A DNA stretch of 64,000 bases from assembly GCA_012317185.1 (NCBI GenBank), contig CP048838.1:1488001-1552000 (forward strand). Reading direction: 5' to 3'. Position 1 is the stretch's first letter; the number at the start of each line of letters is the position of its first letter. The position numbers and the translations under genes were made by a program. Of this stretch, positions 34,993 through 44,617 are shown piece after piece. Under the pieces are notes generated by a model. The model had not been told where the DNA came from, ran no database searches, and worked only from the letters and a program-made list of their open reading frames with translations. This stretch comes from [Clostridium] innocuum. GTDB taxonomy: Bacteria; Bacillota_I; Bacilli_A; Erysipelotrichales; Erysipelotrichaceae.

Positions 34993-37381
34993 ACCTTATT
35001 ACAGCTATGGAGAAGGAAACATCGTCTACTGTAAGGAATGTATCTGTTATCACTATGAGATCCGTCCGATGAATAGCCTGTATGCATCCGATCATCAGCT
35101 GCAGACATTGATCGATAACCTGCATCGGAAGATCCTTTCCGTCAATATGCCGGGAGCGATCTATATCCTGCCACAGCGCATCGATGAACAGGAGATCCTA
35201 AAGCATTATAAGATGTTATATGAGACGAATGGTGATCCACAGACAGAGAAGCTGTATCGCTCCTTCATGAAGGATATCAAAGCGCAGCTGACAAGTGGTA
35301 TCAAGTATCGCTATCGGATACATATATGCTTTACAGACAACCGTGATCCATTGAAGAAAAAGTGGTTGAGTGGTTGGCTGAGTAAGAACAACGATCCGTT
35401 GGAAAAGCGGATGGTCGATCTGAGTGAGGTCATCGATGAACAGATATACAAGAAATTGACTATGGATCTGAGTGTGGAACGACCGGACAAGAAAGAGATA
35501 CAGCATCTATATGATTATCTGGCGATCCCGATCGAGATACCGATATCCGATTATTACACGATCCCACAGGCAACGGAGCTGGAATATCATTATCAGACGC
35601 TGAAGAACAAAGGTGGATTCCGGGAGCTGTATTCTCGAGTGCTCATCGCAGATAAACTCATCCAGGATCGATTGGAGGATGGGTATCGTGCGAATGTGGC
35701 GGTCAATGAGATCCAGCTCTATACCTTCCCTGTCGACACGATCATCAAGTTCGATCTGGAACATACGCAGACCTTCAAGAGCAATATGACCGGAAAACGT
35801 GAGGAGATCCATAAGAATGCACGCCGTTACTGGCAGAGCAGCGGACGAAAGGACAAGGAAGCACAGAAAGCCTTCGAGCTTGCGAAGATCGGAGAAGATG
35901 TGGATCCATCGATCGAAGATTCCAAGATCCGCTGGCAGATGATGCTGCGCATCCGTGCCAATACGCAGGACATGCTGATGAAGCGCAGCGACAAGCTGCA
36001 GAAGAGATTCGAAGGGAAACGGATCCAGTTGACTTATGCAATCGGGGAACAGGAACAGCTTGCGGAACACCTGTTTCCATACAAGAACAGCTGTTACCGG
36101 TATGTGAATCTAACAGACGTTTTGTACTTTGCGCATTTTAATTTTTTCGGTGGCTTATACATAGGAGAAGCAGACAAAGGAGTCGTGCTCACATATACGA
36201 GACCTGCAGACCTGCCGGTACGGATCGACATCGAGGCTCCGATCAAGGGATTGACGCAGACAGGGTCCTCTACGGTGGCCTTTGTCGGAGAGACCGGTTC
36301 CGGGAAATCACAGATCGCCAACTATTTTGCACTCCTCTCCATGATCTTCTATGGGCACCGGCTGCTATTGGTCGATCCGAAAGGTGACCGTCACAAGCTC
36401 GTGAAGCTGTTGGATCGCTTCGGTGTTCTGACTTCTCACCTCATCATCGGAGATCCATCTTGTCCAAACGGTATGTTCGACGCCTTCCTATTACATCCGG
36501 ATTCTCCCTTAGATGCATTGGCAGCGGCCAAGAATGATATCATCGCCCTGGTGCGTGCCATCAATCCACAACAGGAGGTCGATCTGATGCAGGTCGATGA
36601 AGCATATATGGAGCTGAGCGAAGCAATCAACAGTGGAAAGAACACACGGATCACGATGCGAAGGTTGGTCGATGTCATGATGAACAAGGATCCCAAGCTT
36701 GCACGCAGTTTGTATTCCCTGCGCAATGATCCGATGGCCCGCCTGTTCTTCGGGGACGATGATACCGATATCTCGAAGGTGTTCCGTCTCGATCGCCCCT
36801 TCAATCTGATCACGTTCGCGAAGATGCCGGTGTATTCCAGAGATTCGCTCACCTATAGCTATGATTCCGGAAATCTGGAACATCGGATTTTCTCCCTCAT
36901 CCTGGGAAAGGTCAATGAGATCACGAACATGTTCCTGCGTATGTACAAAGGACAAGCGAAGACGATGCTGTTCGATGAGGCAAAACTGTATTCGACAGTC
37001 CCGGGTGGTATGTCCGTATTGGTGAACAACAATCTGATCGCAAGATCGGAGCTGTGTGATATGCTGGTCATCCTGCAGAACTGGAGCGATCTTCCGGATT
37101 CCATCATCAACAATACCGGACAGTTCTTCATCGGCAATATGAAGAGCAAGGACGAGATCCAACATATCCTGTGTCATTTCGATCTGGATGGCAATTCCAC
37201 GCTGTCCGCTATCCTGCAGGATCGAACGAAGGAGGAAGGTGTCGACCAGGCAAAGCAGCACAATTTCTTATACTGTGATTACAACAACCGCAAATGCCTG
37301 ACGAAGATGGCGATCTTGCCGATGTTTTCGGATGCCTTCCGCACCTTCAAGGATATCGATGAACAGGGGGCGAAGTCATGA
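34982..37381 (+). CDS. VirB4-type conjugation ATPase (TcpF-like)
   Basis: A 799-aa ATPase that powers the transfer channel. The N-terminal 400 residues are the VirB4-like membrane-facing domain. The motor domain has Walker A VGETGSGKS (about 436) and Walker B TMLFDEAKL (about 664), and a late QNWSDLPDSIINNTGQFFIGN. The length fits TcpF/Orf16 of pCW3 and Tn916. An ATG at 34922 would overlap the tcpE-like gene by 71 bases. The GTG at 34982, with GAAGGGAG 11 bases before, is preferred but not certain. The gene overlaps its successor by 4 bases (ATGA). Confidence 0.88.
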   Translation: MYVEPYYSYGEGNIVYCKECICYHYEIRPMNSLYASDHQLQTLIDNLHRKILSVNMPGAIYILPQRIDEQEILKHYKMLYETNGDPQTEKLYRSFMKDIKAQLTSGIKYRYRIHICFTDNRDPLKKKWLSGWLSKNNDPLEKRMVDLSEVIDEQIYKKLTMDLSVERPDKKEIQHLYDYLAIPIEIPISDYYTIPQATELEYHYQTLKNKGGFRELYSRVLIADKLIQDRLEDGYRANVAVNEIQLYTFPVDTIIKFDLEHTQTFKSNMTGKREEIHKNARRYWQSSGRKDKEAQKAFELAKIGEDVDPSIEDSKIRWQMMLRIRANTQDMLMKRSDKLQKRFEGKRIQLTYAIGEQEQLAEHLFPYKNSCYRYVNLTDVLYFAHFNFFGGLYIGEADKGVVLTYTRPADLPVRIDIEAPIKGLTQTGSSTVAFVGETGSGKSQIANYFALLSMIFYGHRLLLVDPKGDRHKLVKLLDRFGVLTSHLIIGDPSCPNGMFDAFLLHPDSPLDALAAAKNDIIALVRAINPQQEVDLMQVDEAYMELSEAINSGKNTRITMRRLVDVMMNKDPKLARSLYSLRNDPMARLFFGDDDTDISKVFRLDRPFNLITFAKMPVYSRDSLTYSYDSGNLEHRIFSLILGKVNEITNMFLRMYKGQAKTMLFDEAKLYSTVPGGMSVLVNNNLIARSELCDMLVILQNWSDLPDSIINNTGQFFIGNMKSKDEIQHILCHFDLDGNSTLSAILQDRTKEEGVDQAKQHNFLYCDYNNRKCLTKMAILPMFSDAFRTFKDIDEQGAKS

Positions 37382-39696
37382 GATGGCGTAGGTGCCTTAC
37401 CGTCCTGAGCTTACTGTTCCTGCTGTTGTTCCCGACAGGTATCCATGCGGAATCTATGGATGGAGCGATCGGCAACGGTAATTCTCCCGGAGAGATGACA
37501 GCACAGAAGAACGATGAAGAAAAGGTAGATACCAATACTTCGGATTTTCTCTCGGATGCGATCCTCAGTTTAGATAACGATACGAGAAAAAAAGAAATGG
37601 ACCAGGATTATATCAAGAATCTCTATAATTCCAGTATGACAGCGAAGACCAAAGGGCTCAACCTGCTTGATGGGGATTCCATCGTCACATGTTTCATGAA
37701 TTTGATCACGCTGCTTCTGGAAATGATCGGGTTCGTGATCTCCTTCTTCGTGTTGACGATCTATAACCTGGTATCCTCCAGCTTTTTGGGAACCGTCATA
37801 CAGGGGATCTTTGATATGATCGACAAGGTCGTTTTCGATTGGAGCGATCCTGAATCCTGGATCAATAAAGTGCTCCTGATAGCTGCATTGTCCTCTATCC
37901 TGTATAAGCTCATCAAAGACTTTACCAGGATCGTGCGATGGCAACAGATCGTACAGATCGTGCTTACCGCCTTCCTATCGATGACCTTCATCACCTTCAT
38001 CGGCCAGAATGGACGCAAGATCGCAAATGGGTTCGAGAACGTGACGTCACAGATGTTGACGGAAACGTTCGTATTCAAAGAAGAGAAGGAAGATCCGGAG
38101 ATCATGAACAAGCAGAACATCTTCGATATCTTGCAGAAACAGCCGTTCATGGTACGACATTTCGGTACGACAGATCTTGCGAAGATCGCCGGTTCGGACG
38201 ATAAGGATGCTATCGAAAAGGTAGAAAAGCGAGTACAGCGCCTCCTGAACGATCCATCACAAGACAATGCGGAGGATGAATATGACAAGTTCGGAAATCA
38301 TGCGATCACGCATGATGGTGGTTCCGCAATGCGGGTCTTGGGACTCTCCTTCGTCTTGTTAGTACATCGTGGTGCGATCAGTATCGTCATCGCAGCGATC
38401 TGTATCGGCTTAGGGGCTGTAAAGGCCTCAAAATATATCGTTCTGGGATTGAGTGTATATCAACTCATCTGGTGGCTGCTCAAGCATGGACGCAAAGCTC
38501 GCCAATGGTTCACAGACAGGCTCATGTGGTGCATGGTCACGATCTTTGCGGATATCCTGTTCAGTATGGCACTGTTCTTCCTGGTAGAATTATGCACGAA
38601 GATATCCGCTTACAGTGTCCTGCTCATGCTGGCAGTCGATGTGATCCTCATCGTCTTGCTCAGATTCGTGATCAAGAATCTACCGACGATCATGTCGAAG
38701 CTGATGGAAGATGGAAAGATCGTGGCAGAAGGAATGCTGTTGGGTACCTCTCCGATGTCGACGTACCGACAGCTGAAAGGCTCTGCTTCACAAAGTGATG
38801 CGTTTGATGGGGGCGGTGAAGGAAACGGCAGTGGCACAGGTGGCTATGGAGAAAGTGATGATAGTGATCTTCGTGATCATGATGATCCATATGATAGCAG
38901 CTATGATGACGACGCCTTGCGAGATGAAAAAGATCCCGATATGTATGCAGACGATATACAGGATGATGTGGACTCTGCGGATCATGAGGAAGCACCTGCA
39001 GAAGGTGACAGCGAACTGGCTGGACAGGCTGGTCCTGCCACAAGTAGTGAGGGTGCGCCTACAGAAGCAGAGAGTGAAACAGAAGGATCTGATGAAATGA
39101 CTTCTGAGACACAGAGAGACATCGATGGTGGGGCACAGGAAACGGATCCGGGAGATGATGGTGAACCATTCAATGAAGAACATGCAGCTGACATACAGAA
39201 CATGAGTGCAGAAACGCAGGAAGAGGAAGACCTGAGCGATGAAGCGGATATGGCGGAAGAAGATATATCGGATATCGATATGGACGATGACGATGATCTT
39301 ATCGAGGATGCAGGAGCCCCGGATCTCTCAGATGTGGAAGGAGTTCCGGAAACAGTGGATCCTGAAACAGAAGATGATCTGAAAGATCGCTCGGATGATG
39401 ATCCTATTCCTACAGAAGCTGCGAAACATACGGATTCTGAAGAGGCAACGGAAGAAACATCGTCAGCCTCTACAGAAGACAGCCCAGATGTAGAAATGAA
39501 CACAGAACCTACACAAGCTACGCAGCAGCCGGATGATCCAAACAGTGTGCCTGCAGGAATGGATGTCGATGAAGGAGGACAAGAGAGCGGACCGATAAAC
39601 GAACAGGATGTGCCGGCAGAACATGAGGCTTCAACAAAACCGGAAGAGGATACACTGCCGCAGGAAGAGGAGAACCTCCTGAATGAAGGCGATTAA
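37378..39696 (+). CDS. VirB6-type channel protein (TcpH-like) with long acidic tail
   Basis: A 772-aa membrane protein. The signal peptide at 1-24 ends HAES. At least seven hydrophobic segments lie between about 100 and 445 (LLEMIGFVISFFVLTIYNLV, ILYKLIKDFTRIV and others). They match the TcpH/Orf15 channel component. From about 485 to the end the sequence is almost only Asp, Glu, Ser, Thr, Gly and Pro, about 290 residues of disordered polyacid. TcpH-type proteins often have charged tails, but this one is unusually long and negative. It may work outside or inside the membrane depending on topology. It overlaps the hydrolase gene by 14 bases. Confidence 0.8.
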   Translation: MRWRRCLTVLSLLFLLLFPTGIHAESMDGAIGNGNSPGEMTAQKNDEEKVDTNTSDFLSDAILSLDNDTRKKEMDQDYIKNLYNSSMTAKTKGLNLLDGDSIVTCFMNLITLLLEMIGFVISFFVLTIYNLVSSSFLGTVIQGIFDMIDKVVFDWSDPESWINKVLLIAALSSILYKLIKDFTRIVRWQQIVQIVLTAFLSMTFITFIGQNGRKIANGFENVTSQMLTETFVFKEEKEDPEIMNKQNIFDILQKQPFMVRHFGTTDLAKIAGSDDKDAIEKVEKRVQRLLNDPSQDNAEDEYDKFGNHAITHDGGSAMRVLGLSFVLLVHRGAISIVIAAICIGLGAVKASKYIVLGLSVYQLIWWLLKHGRKARQWFTDRLMWCMVTIFADILFSMALFFLVELCTKISAYSVLLMLAVDVILIVLLRFVIKNLPTIMSKLMEDGKIVAEGMLLGTSPMSTYRQLKGSASQSDAFDGGGEGNGSGTGGYGESDDSDLRDHDDPYDSSYDDDALRDEKDPDMYADDIQDDVDSADHEEAPAEGDSELAGQAGPATSSEGAPTEAESETEGSDEMTSETQRDIDGGAQETDPGDDGEPFNEEHAADIQNMSAETQEEEDLSDEADMAEEDISDIDMDDDDDLIEDAGAPDLSDVEGVPETVDPETEDDLKDRSDDDPIPTEAAKHTDSEEATEETSSASTEDSPDVEMNTEPTQATQQPDDPNSVPAGMDVDEGGQESGPINEQDVPAEHEASTKPEEDTLPQEEENLLNEGD

Positions 39697-40747
39697 GAAG
39701 CTCCTTCTCCTTTTCCTTCCCCTTATCATTATCATGATGATGTTTCTGATGTTCCTTGGCGGTGGTGTGAGAGATGGGAATGAGACGCCCAAAAACAATC
39801 TCAGTTCCTCTGTCGAATATTATCGTCCCTATGTGTCCAAGATCGCCAAGCTGGAAGGCATGGAAGATTATGTGGATCTGATCCTAGCAGTGATGCAGGT
39901 GGAATCCGGTGGGACTGGCGGTGATCCTATGCAGGCATCGGAAGGGCCGTTCAACAAAAAATATCCGCAGATACCCAATGGGATCAAGGATCCGCATTAC
40001 TCGATCCGCTGCGGTATCAAAGAGCTGCAGGATTGCCTGAAAAGGGCGAAGGTCAAGGATGCATCCGAAGAAGGTCGCATCCGGGTGGCATTAGGTGGAT
40101 ATAATTTCGGAAATGGATTCATCGAATGGATCGATCGTGAAAAAGGTGGACGATGGACACTGGAAGCAGCTCAGGAATTTTCCGATATCATGAAGGGAAA
40201 GACCGGATGGAGCGTCTATGGAGATCCTCCTTATGCCGATAAGGTGATGTCCTACTATGACGCCTTGGATTTTATCAGTGGGGATGGGACATTGATCCCA
40301 CCATTGAAGGGCTATACGCTCACCAGTGGGTATGGGAATCGACCATCGATCGGTGACTTCCATTATGGTGTCGATTTGGATGGCTCCTATGGTGCATCGA
40401 TCTACGCTCCCGGTGATGCGAAGGTATATCAGGCATCCTCGAGCTGTCCTGCAGATGGCGGATACCTTGGGAATATGTGTCCGGGTGGTGCTTATGCAGG
40501 TGCCGGAAACTTTATCCAACTGAAAATGAAGTATAAAGGAAAAGAACTCTATATCCTACTTTGCCATATGAAGGATGTGGACGTCAAGACAGGACAGAGC
40601 ATAAAGAAAGGACAACGGATCGGCAGCCAGGGACATTCGGGTAATTTGACAGCATCCCATGTACATATGGAGATGCATTTCTCAACCCCTGTGATTGCAA
40701 CGAAAGAAGGTAGTGTGGATCCGAGAAAATACATCAAATTCAAATAA
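39683..40747 (+). CDS. Bifunctional wall hydrolase: lysozyme-like plus M23 peptidase
   Basis: A 354-aa membrane-anchored enzyme that opens peptidoglycan for the transfer machine. The anchor is at 5-28. The lysozyme-like (CwlT/pneumococcal type) domain at about 47-195 carries the catalytic Glu in MQVESGG, and YSIRCGIKELQDCL and GGYNFGNGFIEW. An M23 domain at about 210-345 carries the zinc ligands in FHYGVDLDG and SHVHMEMHF. CwlT-like enzymes of Tn916 pair lysozyme with NlpC/P60. Here the second domain is M23, as in TcpI/TcpG variants. It is coupled to the channel gene upstream. Confidence 0.9.
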   Translation: MKAIKKLLLLFLPLIIIMMMFLMFLGGGVRDGNETPKNNLSSSVEYYRPYVSKIAKLEGMEDYVDLILAVMQVESGGTGGDPMQASEGPFNKKYPQIPNGIKDPHYSIRCGIKELQDCLKRAKVKDASEEGRIRVALGGYNFGNGFIEWIDREKGGRWTLEAAQEFSDIMKGKTGWSVYGDPPYADKVMSYYDALDFISGDGTLIPPLKGYTLTSGYGNRPSIGDFHYGVDLDGSYGASIYAPGDAKVYQASSSCPADGGYLGNMCPGGAYAGAGNFIQLKMKYKGKELYILLCHMKDVDVKTGQSIKKGQRIGSQGHSGNLTASHVHMEMHFSTPVIATKEGSVDPRKYIKFK

Positions 40748-40763
40748 TGGACAGAGGTGAAAT

Positions 40764-41354
40764 ATGGAAAAGAAAACGATCGTGTCTATGGGTATCCTCA
40801 TAGCTGTGACGGCAGCATTCCTATGGATGAATCAGCCATCGGAAACGAAGGTGAACTCGCAGCAGAGCAGTACCATGATACAGAAAAAGCCAACAACGGA
40901 GCCATCTCCTCAGTCGGCTGTTCCCAATGATGTGGAAGAGGCCTGTAAGAGCGCAGCAGAACGCTTCGTGAGAGTGAAGACCGAAGGCCGCAGCAGTGAT
41001 ATCTTCCTGGATCGTATCGAACCGGTCAAGGAACTTCTCAGCGATGACTTGTACCAGTCACTGGTACCGGATCTGAGTAAGGAAGAGCTTGCGGCAATGC
41101 GAAGAGAGAGCAAACGTATCAAAAAAGAAGAAACGACAGAAACACAGATCACATCGATGGACAGCGCTATCGACAGGATAGCGGATGATGACTTTGAAGT
41201 ATATGTCATCTACACTGCACAGATGCAGCATGCGGACAGGAACGATGCGAGCCGGTATCTGGTCCGGATGCGCGTACAGTGGATCGATGGGAAAGCGAAG
41301 ATCTATAAGATGATCGAAGAGAGCAGCCTGGGAAACGGCTTCTATGAAAAGTAA
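40764..41354 (+). CDS. Membrane-anchored hypothetical transfer protein, 196 aa
   Basis: An anchor at about 5-22 (VSMGILIAVTAAFLWM) is followed by a Ser/Gln/Pro-rich linker and a domain of about 130 residues facing outward. It begins ACKSAAERFVRVKTEGR and ends with strands such as YLVRMRVQWIDGKAKIYKMIEES. The shape resembles the small NTF2-like or lipoprotein-like accessory factors of conjugation operons. I do not recognise a named family. A perfect parS-like palindrome lies inside the gene. Confidence 0.7.
   Translation: MEKKTIVSMGILIAVTAAFLWMNQPSETKVNSQQSSTMIQKKPTTEPSPQSAVPNDVEEACKSAAERFVRVKTEGRSSDIFLDRIEPVKELLSDDLYQSLVPDLSKEELAAMRRESKRIKKEETTETQITSMDSAIDRIADDDFEVYVIYTAQMQHADRNDASRYLVRMRVQWIDGKAKIYKMIEESSLGNGFYEK
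41051..41067. promoter_or_regulatory. parS-like palindrome, perfect copy inside a coding region
   Basis: GTACCAGTCACTGGTAC occurs in the 196-aa protein gene, where it codes part of LYQSLVPD. It is identical to the copy behind parB, 18 kb away. Confidence 0.65.
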
Positions 41355-41368
41355 GAGGAGGATCCGAT

Positions 41369-41830
41369 ATGACAGGAAGGAAAGCGGACATCATCCATCG
41401 TTTATATGAACTACAGGAAAAGATGGAAGAGGTAGACGGATATTGGGAAGATGCCCTGGAAAGAGATGCCCTTATGGAAAGTGAGGGATACGAGGAACAA
41501 CATCAGGCCCTATATCAGGAATATTGGGACATCATGATGAAGGAAGTAGAAGAAAGGTGGCGCAAGTATGTAGAGGGGATCCTTGGTGATGGCCATTTTA
41601 CAGAAAAGATATATGTGGAAGAATTGGAGATGATCATGGAGGCAGACGGTAAGCTCGTGGATGAATATCAGGGATACATCCTGCGCTCCGGCATGGACCC
41701 ATTCGGTACGCTGACCTATTGGATCAAATCTCCGGATGGTGAACCGGTAGAAGAAAGTTTCGACTTCGTAAGCGATGCAGATGCGATCATATCGTTTCGT
41801 GACATGGTCGATCGAAACGAGTTTTATTGA
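41369..41830 (+). CDS. Hypothetical transfer-region protein, 153 aa
   Basis: AAGAGGAGGATCC precedes the start. The protein is acidic and cytoplasmic. Its first 50 residues form a helix rich in Glu, and a mixed domain follows with VDEYQGYILRSGMDPFGTLTYWIKSPDGEPVE, resembling a small-protein fold around Trp and Tyr. No family was recognised. It is part of the operon. Confidence 0.6.
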   Translation: MTGRKADIIHRLYELQEKMEEVDGYWEDALERDALMESEGYEEQHQALYQEYWDIMMKEVEERWRKYVEGILGDGHFTEKIYVEELEMIMEADGKLVDEYQGYILRSGMDPFGTLTYWIKSPDGEPVEESFDFVSDADAIISFRDMVDRNEFY

Positions 41831-41844
41831 GATGAGGTGAAGAT

Positions 41845-42105
41845 ATGGTACTAGAAGAAATATTGAAACATGATGAGACGTTCCGCTATCAGCTCCTCTC
41901 CCGGATGGTGGAGGACTGTAACTATTATCTGGGATATGGCAACCGAAACGCCGAGGGCCTTTGGGCCAATGATGAATGGGAGCAGATTGAGATCATGCAG
42001 GCATTGTATGAGAGCTTTCCTCCTGAAAAGAAACCGGAATGGCTCACACCGGACGATATCCTGGGATATGGAGAACGGATGCTTACTCCTCTTGGAGAGA
42101 TATAG
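41845..42105 (+). CDS. Hypothetical transfer-region protein, 86 aa
   Basis: GATGAGGTG precedes the start, 15 bases after the 153-aa gene. The protein is acidic and helical, with FRYQLLSRMVEDCNYYLGYG at its start and a repeat of Glu and Pro later. The reading YYLGYGNRNAEGLWANDEWEQIEIMQAL is reminiscent of the LPD11/YodL-type small domains found on ICEs. That is recall only. Confidence 0.55.
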   Translation: MVLEEILKHDETFRYQLLSRMVEDCNYYLGYGNRNAEGLWANDEWEQIEIMQALYESFPPEKKPEWLTPDDILGYGERMLTPLGEI

Positions 42106-42126
42106 GTGTTAGGAGGAATGCAGAAT

Positions 42127-44277
42127 ATGTTATATCAGATATTACCAAGATATGATCATCAGTTCCAGGTAGATACGATGCGGATGTTCTTGAAGACATT
42201 GTCCGGAACGAAAAGGCGTCGATCGTTGCGAGATCGTCTGTCGAAGCTCTTCGATCCTAACTGTATCCTGGATTATCGTTTCATCATCGATTGCGACGGT
42301 AAGGATCAAACGGATGGGATGATCTCTTTCTACTTACAGGTGAGTGATGAAAGAGAGAATGGGCTCGTCCTGAACAGCCTGCAGAACATGTTCCAGGATA
42401 AGGCGAACGTATTCGAAGCGGTGAGACCGCTCACGCCGTATACGACAGTACATACCTTGTTTACGGATGATGTGCTGGATCATGCGAAAGATACGAAAAA
42501 GAGCCTTGCGACCTTCCGGGATGATCAGATCTTCCTGTTCATCCTGGGGACGATGCGCAACAAGACGAGGATCACGATCGATTTCAGTGTCGAAAAGAAT
42601 TACAGTGCAACGAAGAGCATGTTACGAGGTGTGAGTACGGATGTCGATGTGCAGGTGATGATCAAGGTATCCGGAAAGACGAGATACCAGAGAAACCAGA
42701 TCCTGGAGATCACGAATACGATCATCAATCTGACAGCAGGAGAAAAGGAGCTTCGGGCGATCTATCGGGATACCTATAAATTTTCCAAACTGACAGGAAA
42801 CGAACTGATGAACCTGTTTCAGATCCCGACCTTCTACAATAAGAAGGATCTTGAGATACTGAAACGGATACACAAACTTGAGATCGGTCAGCGGACATTG
42901 AAGGAGGAAGAATTTGCGTCCGGGATCAAATGCGGACATGTCTATCATCCGATGCAGGATCGTGTGGTCTTCCTGAAGCAGCTACAGCTGCGGAAACATA
43001 TGGTCATCTCCGGACAGACCGGTTCCGGAAAATCGAGCTTTGCGGAGGAGATGATGCGCGATATCCTGACATCTATCGTACAGGGGAAGAAGAACATACC
43101 GGGCTTCACGTTCTTCGATCCTGCAGAGACCAGTGTGCTGGGGGTCATCGATATGATGCTGAAGCTGCAGGCGGATGGTCATGATATCATGAAGCTGCGT
43201 GAAAAGATCCATTATATCGATTTTGGGTATGAGGATTGTATCTTTCCTATCTCCTTATTGAATAAGGATGTCCCCTCTACCGAGATCCTGGACTATTTCC
43301 GGATGTTGTTCGGTTCCGCAGTCACTGTACAGGTAGACCGTATGATCACCAGTGCAATCAATACGATCCTACTGGATGAAGATGAGCATACGATCATGGA
43401 TATCCCAAAGATGTTTCAGGATGAAACGATGCGTGAGCGACTGTATGAGCGACTGAAGGATAATGTATATGCGGATGATGCATGTGCCTTCCTAAAAGGG
43501 CGTTTCGATAAACAACAGGTAGATCCGATCCTGAACCGTACCGATCCTTTCATCAATACGCCGAAGAAGAAGCTCATGTTCGGTATGCATAGTAAGTATG
43601 ATGGGTTGCGGAAGATTTCAGAGTGGATCGAAAAAGGTGACATCATCTTATTCAATCTGAAAGGTCTCAATGACAATGACCTACGGATCATCGTCGGATA
43701 TATCTCTTTAAAATATTATCTGATCGGTCTGAAGCGTCCGGATAATTCACGGCTACATCTGACCTTCATCGATGAATGTCACAAGGTGCAGTTCGATATC
43801 TACGAGCGCTGGTTGGCGGAGCTGAGGAAAGGCGGTATGGCACTGATCCCGATGACGCAATATCTGGAACAGTTCCAGCAAGGCTTCCTGAAGGCCGTCC
43901 TTGGGAATGCTGGTACGAAGGTGACCTTCCGACAGGGGCGTGATGGAGCCGTGCGTATGTCCGCAAACCTTCCCGGCCATCCGGATATCGATGGTCTGCA
44001 GGGACTTCCCGACCGAATCGGATATGTATCTACAGAGGACAACCGTATCGCCAAAACGGTACTCGTAGAAGTGGATCCGCCATATCGGTATAATGCCGGA
44101 AAAGTAGTACCACACAAGGAAGGAGAGAATGTGCAGGCGGAAATGAATACAGAGAAGAACCGTAACGAAGCACGCAGTTTGATGCGTCGTGACTTCCTGT
44201 CGAAAGAAGAGGCAGAAAAGATCGTATTCCGTAAAATAAAAAGACGAAAGAAAGGTGATGGAGAATGGGACGGATAA
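42127..44277 (+). CDS. HerA/VirD4-type ATPase, probable coupling protein
   Basis: A 716-aa P-loop ATPase. The N-terminal 270 residues are a separate domain. The motor has Walker A GQTGSGKSSF (about 295) and Walker B LTFIDECHK (about 549), followed by LAELRKGGMALIPMTQYLEQF, the layout of TraG/VirD4/HerA relatives. It would hand the DNA-relaxase complex to the channel, or be a second VirB4-like motor. AGGAGG sits 9 bases before ATG 42127. Upstream in-frame GTG/ATG codons are less well placed. It overlaps the next gene by 13 bases. Confidence 0.8.
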   Translation: MLYQILPRYDHQFQVDTMRMFLKTLSGTKRRRSLRDRLSKLFDPNCILDYRFIIDCDGKDQTDGMISFYLQVSDERENGLVLNSLQNMFQDKANVFEAVRPLTPYTTVHTLFTDDVLDHAKDTKKSLATFRDDQIFLFILGTMRNKTRITIDFSVEKNYSATKSMLRGVSTDVDVQVMIKVSGKTRYQRNQILEITNTIINLTAGEKELRAIYRDTYKFSKLTGNELMNLFQIPTFYNKKDLEILKRIHKLEIGQRTLKEEEFASGIKCGHVYHPMQDRVVFLKQLQLRKHMVISGQTGSGKSSFAEEMMRDILTSIVQGKKNIPGFTFFDPAETSVLGVIDMMLKLQADGHDIMKLREKIHYIDFGYEDCIFPISLLNKDVPSTEILDYFRMLFGSAVTVQVDRMITSAINTILLDEDEHTIMDIPKMFQDETMRERLYERLKDNVYADDACAFLKGRFDKQQVDPILNRTDPFINTPKKKLMFGMHSKYDGLRKISEWIEKGDIILFNLKGLNDNDLRIIVGYISLKYYLIGLKRPDNSRLHLTFIDECHKVQFDIYERWLAELRKGGMALIPMTQYLEQFQQGFLKAVLGNAGTKVTFRQGRDGAVRMSANLPGHPDIDGLQGLPDRIGYVSTEDNRIAKTVLVEVDPPYRYNAGKVVPHKEGENVQAEMNTEKNRNEARSLMRRDFLSKEEAEKIVFRKIKRRKKGDGEWDG

Positions 44278-44606
44278 GATTTCTATTGTATAAGATATCG
44301 CAGCTCCTCCCAAAGGGACAACGCCGACCGGTGATCCTGATCTCATCGATTCTTGGGTTGTTCATCTTCTTTCAGTTCATGACAAGGATCAGTGATTCCT
44401 ACCTGCTGTTGAGTGTGCAGCAGGTATTCCGGGATACATGGAAAGCATTGCAGGATGAGCAAGTCGGAGGACTTACGATCGTATTCATCTGTGCTATCTT
44501 GGGATATGGTGGATATCGATATTACGGCAGGATACAGACGGCCATCACGGTCTGTTATGCGATCATCTTCCTCCTCGCCATCTTGCCGTTCATCATGTCG
44601 AAGTAG
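44265..44606 (+). CDS. Small hydrophobic transfer-region protein, 113 aa
   Basis: Three membrane spans (about 22-41, 68-85 and 90-110) with a basic N-terminus (MGRIRFLLYKISQLLPKGQRR). It is coupled to the ATPase gene by a 13-base overlap. No family was recognised. Size and location suit an accessory channel subunit. It is the last gene before the repeat/AT-rich region. Confidence 0.65.
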   Translation: MGRIRFLLYKISQLLPKGQRRPVILISSILGLFIFFQFMTRISDSYLLLSVQQVFRDTWKALQDEQVGGLTIVFICAILGYGGYRYYGRIQTAITVCYAIIFLLAILPFIMSK

Positions 44607-44617
44607 GACGAAGATCT

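Noticed and set aside
38982..39503. Ser-rich minus-strand frame
   Set aside because: It is the complement of the Asp/Glu-rich tail of the channel protein.
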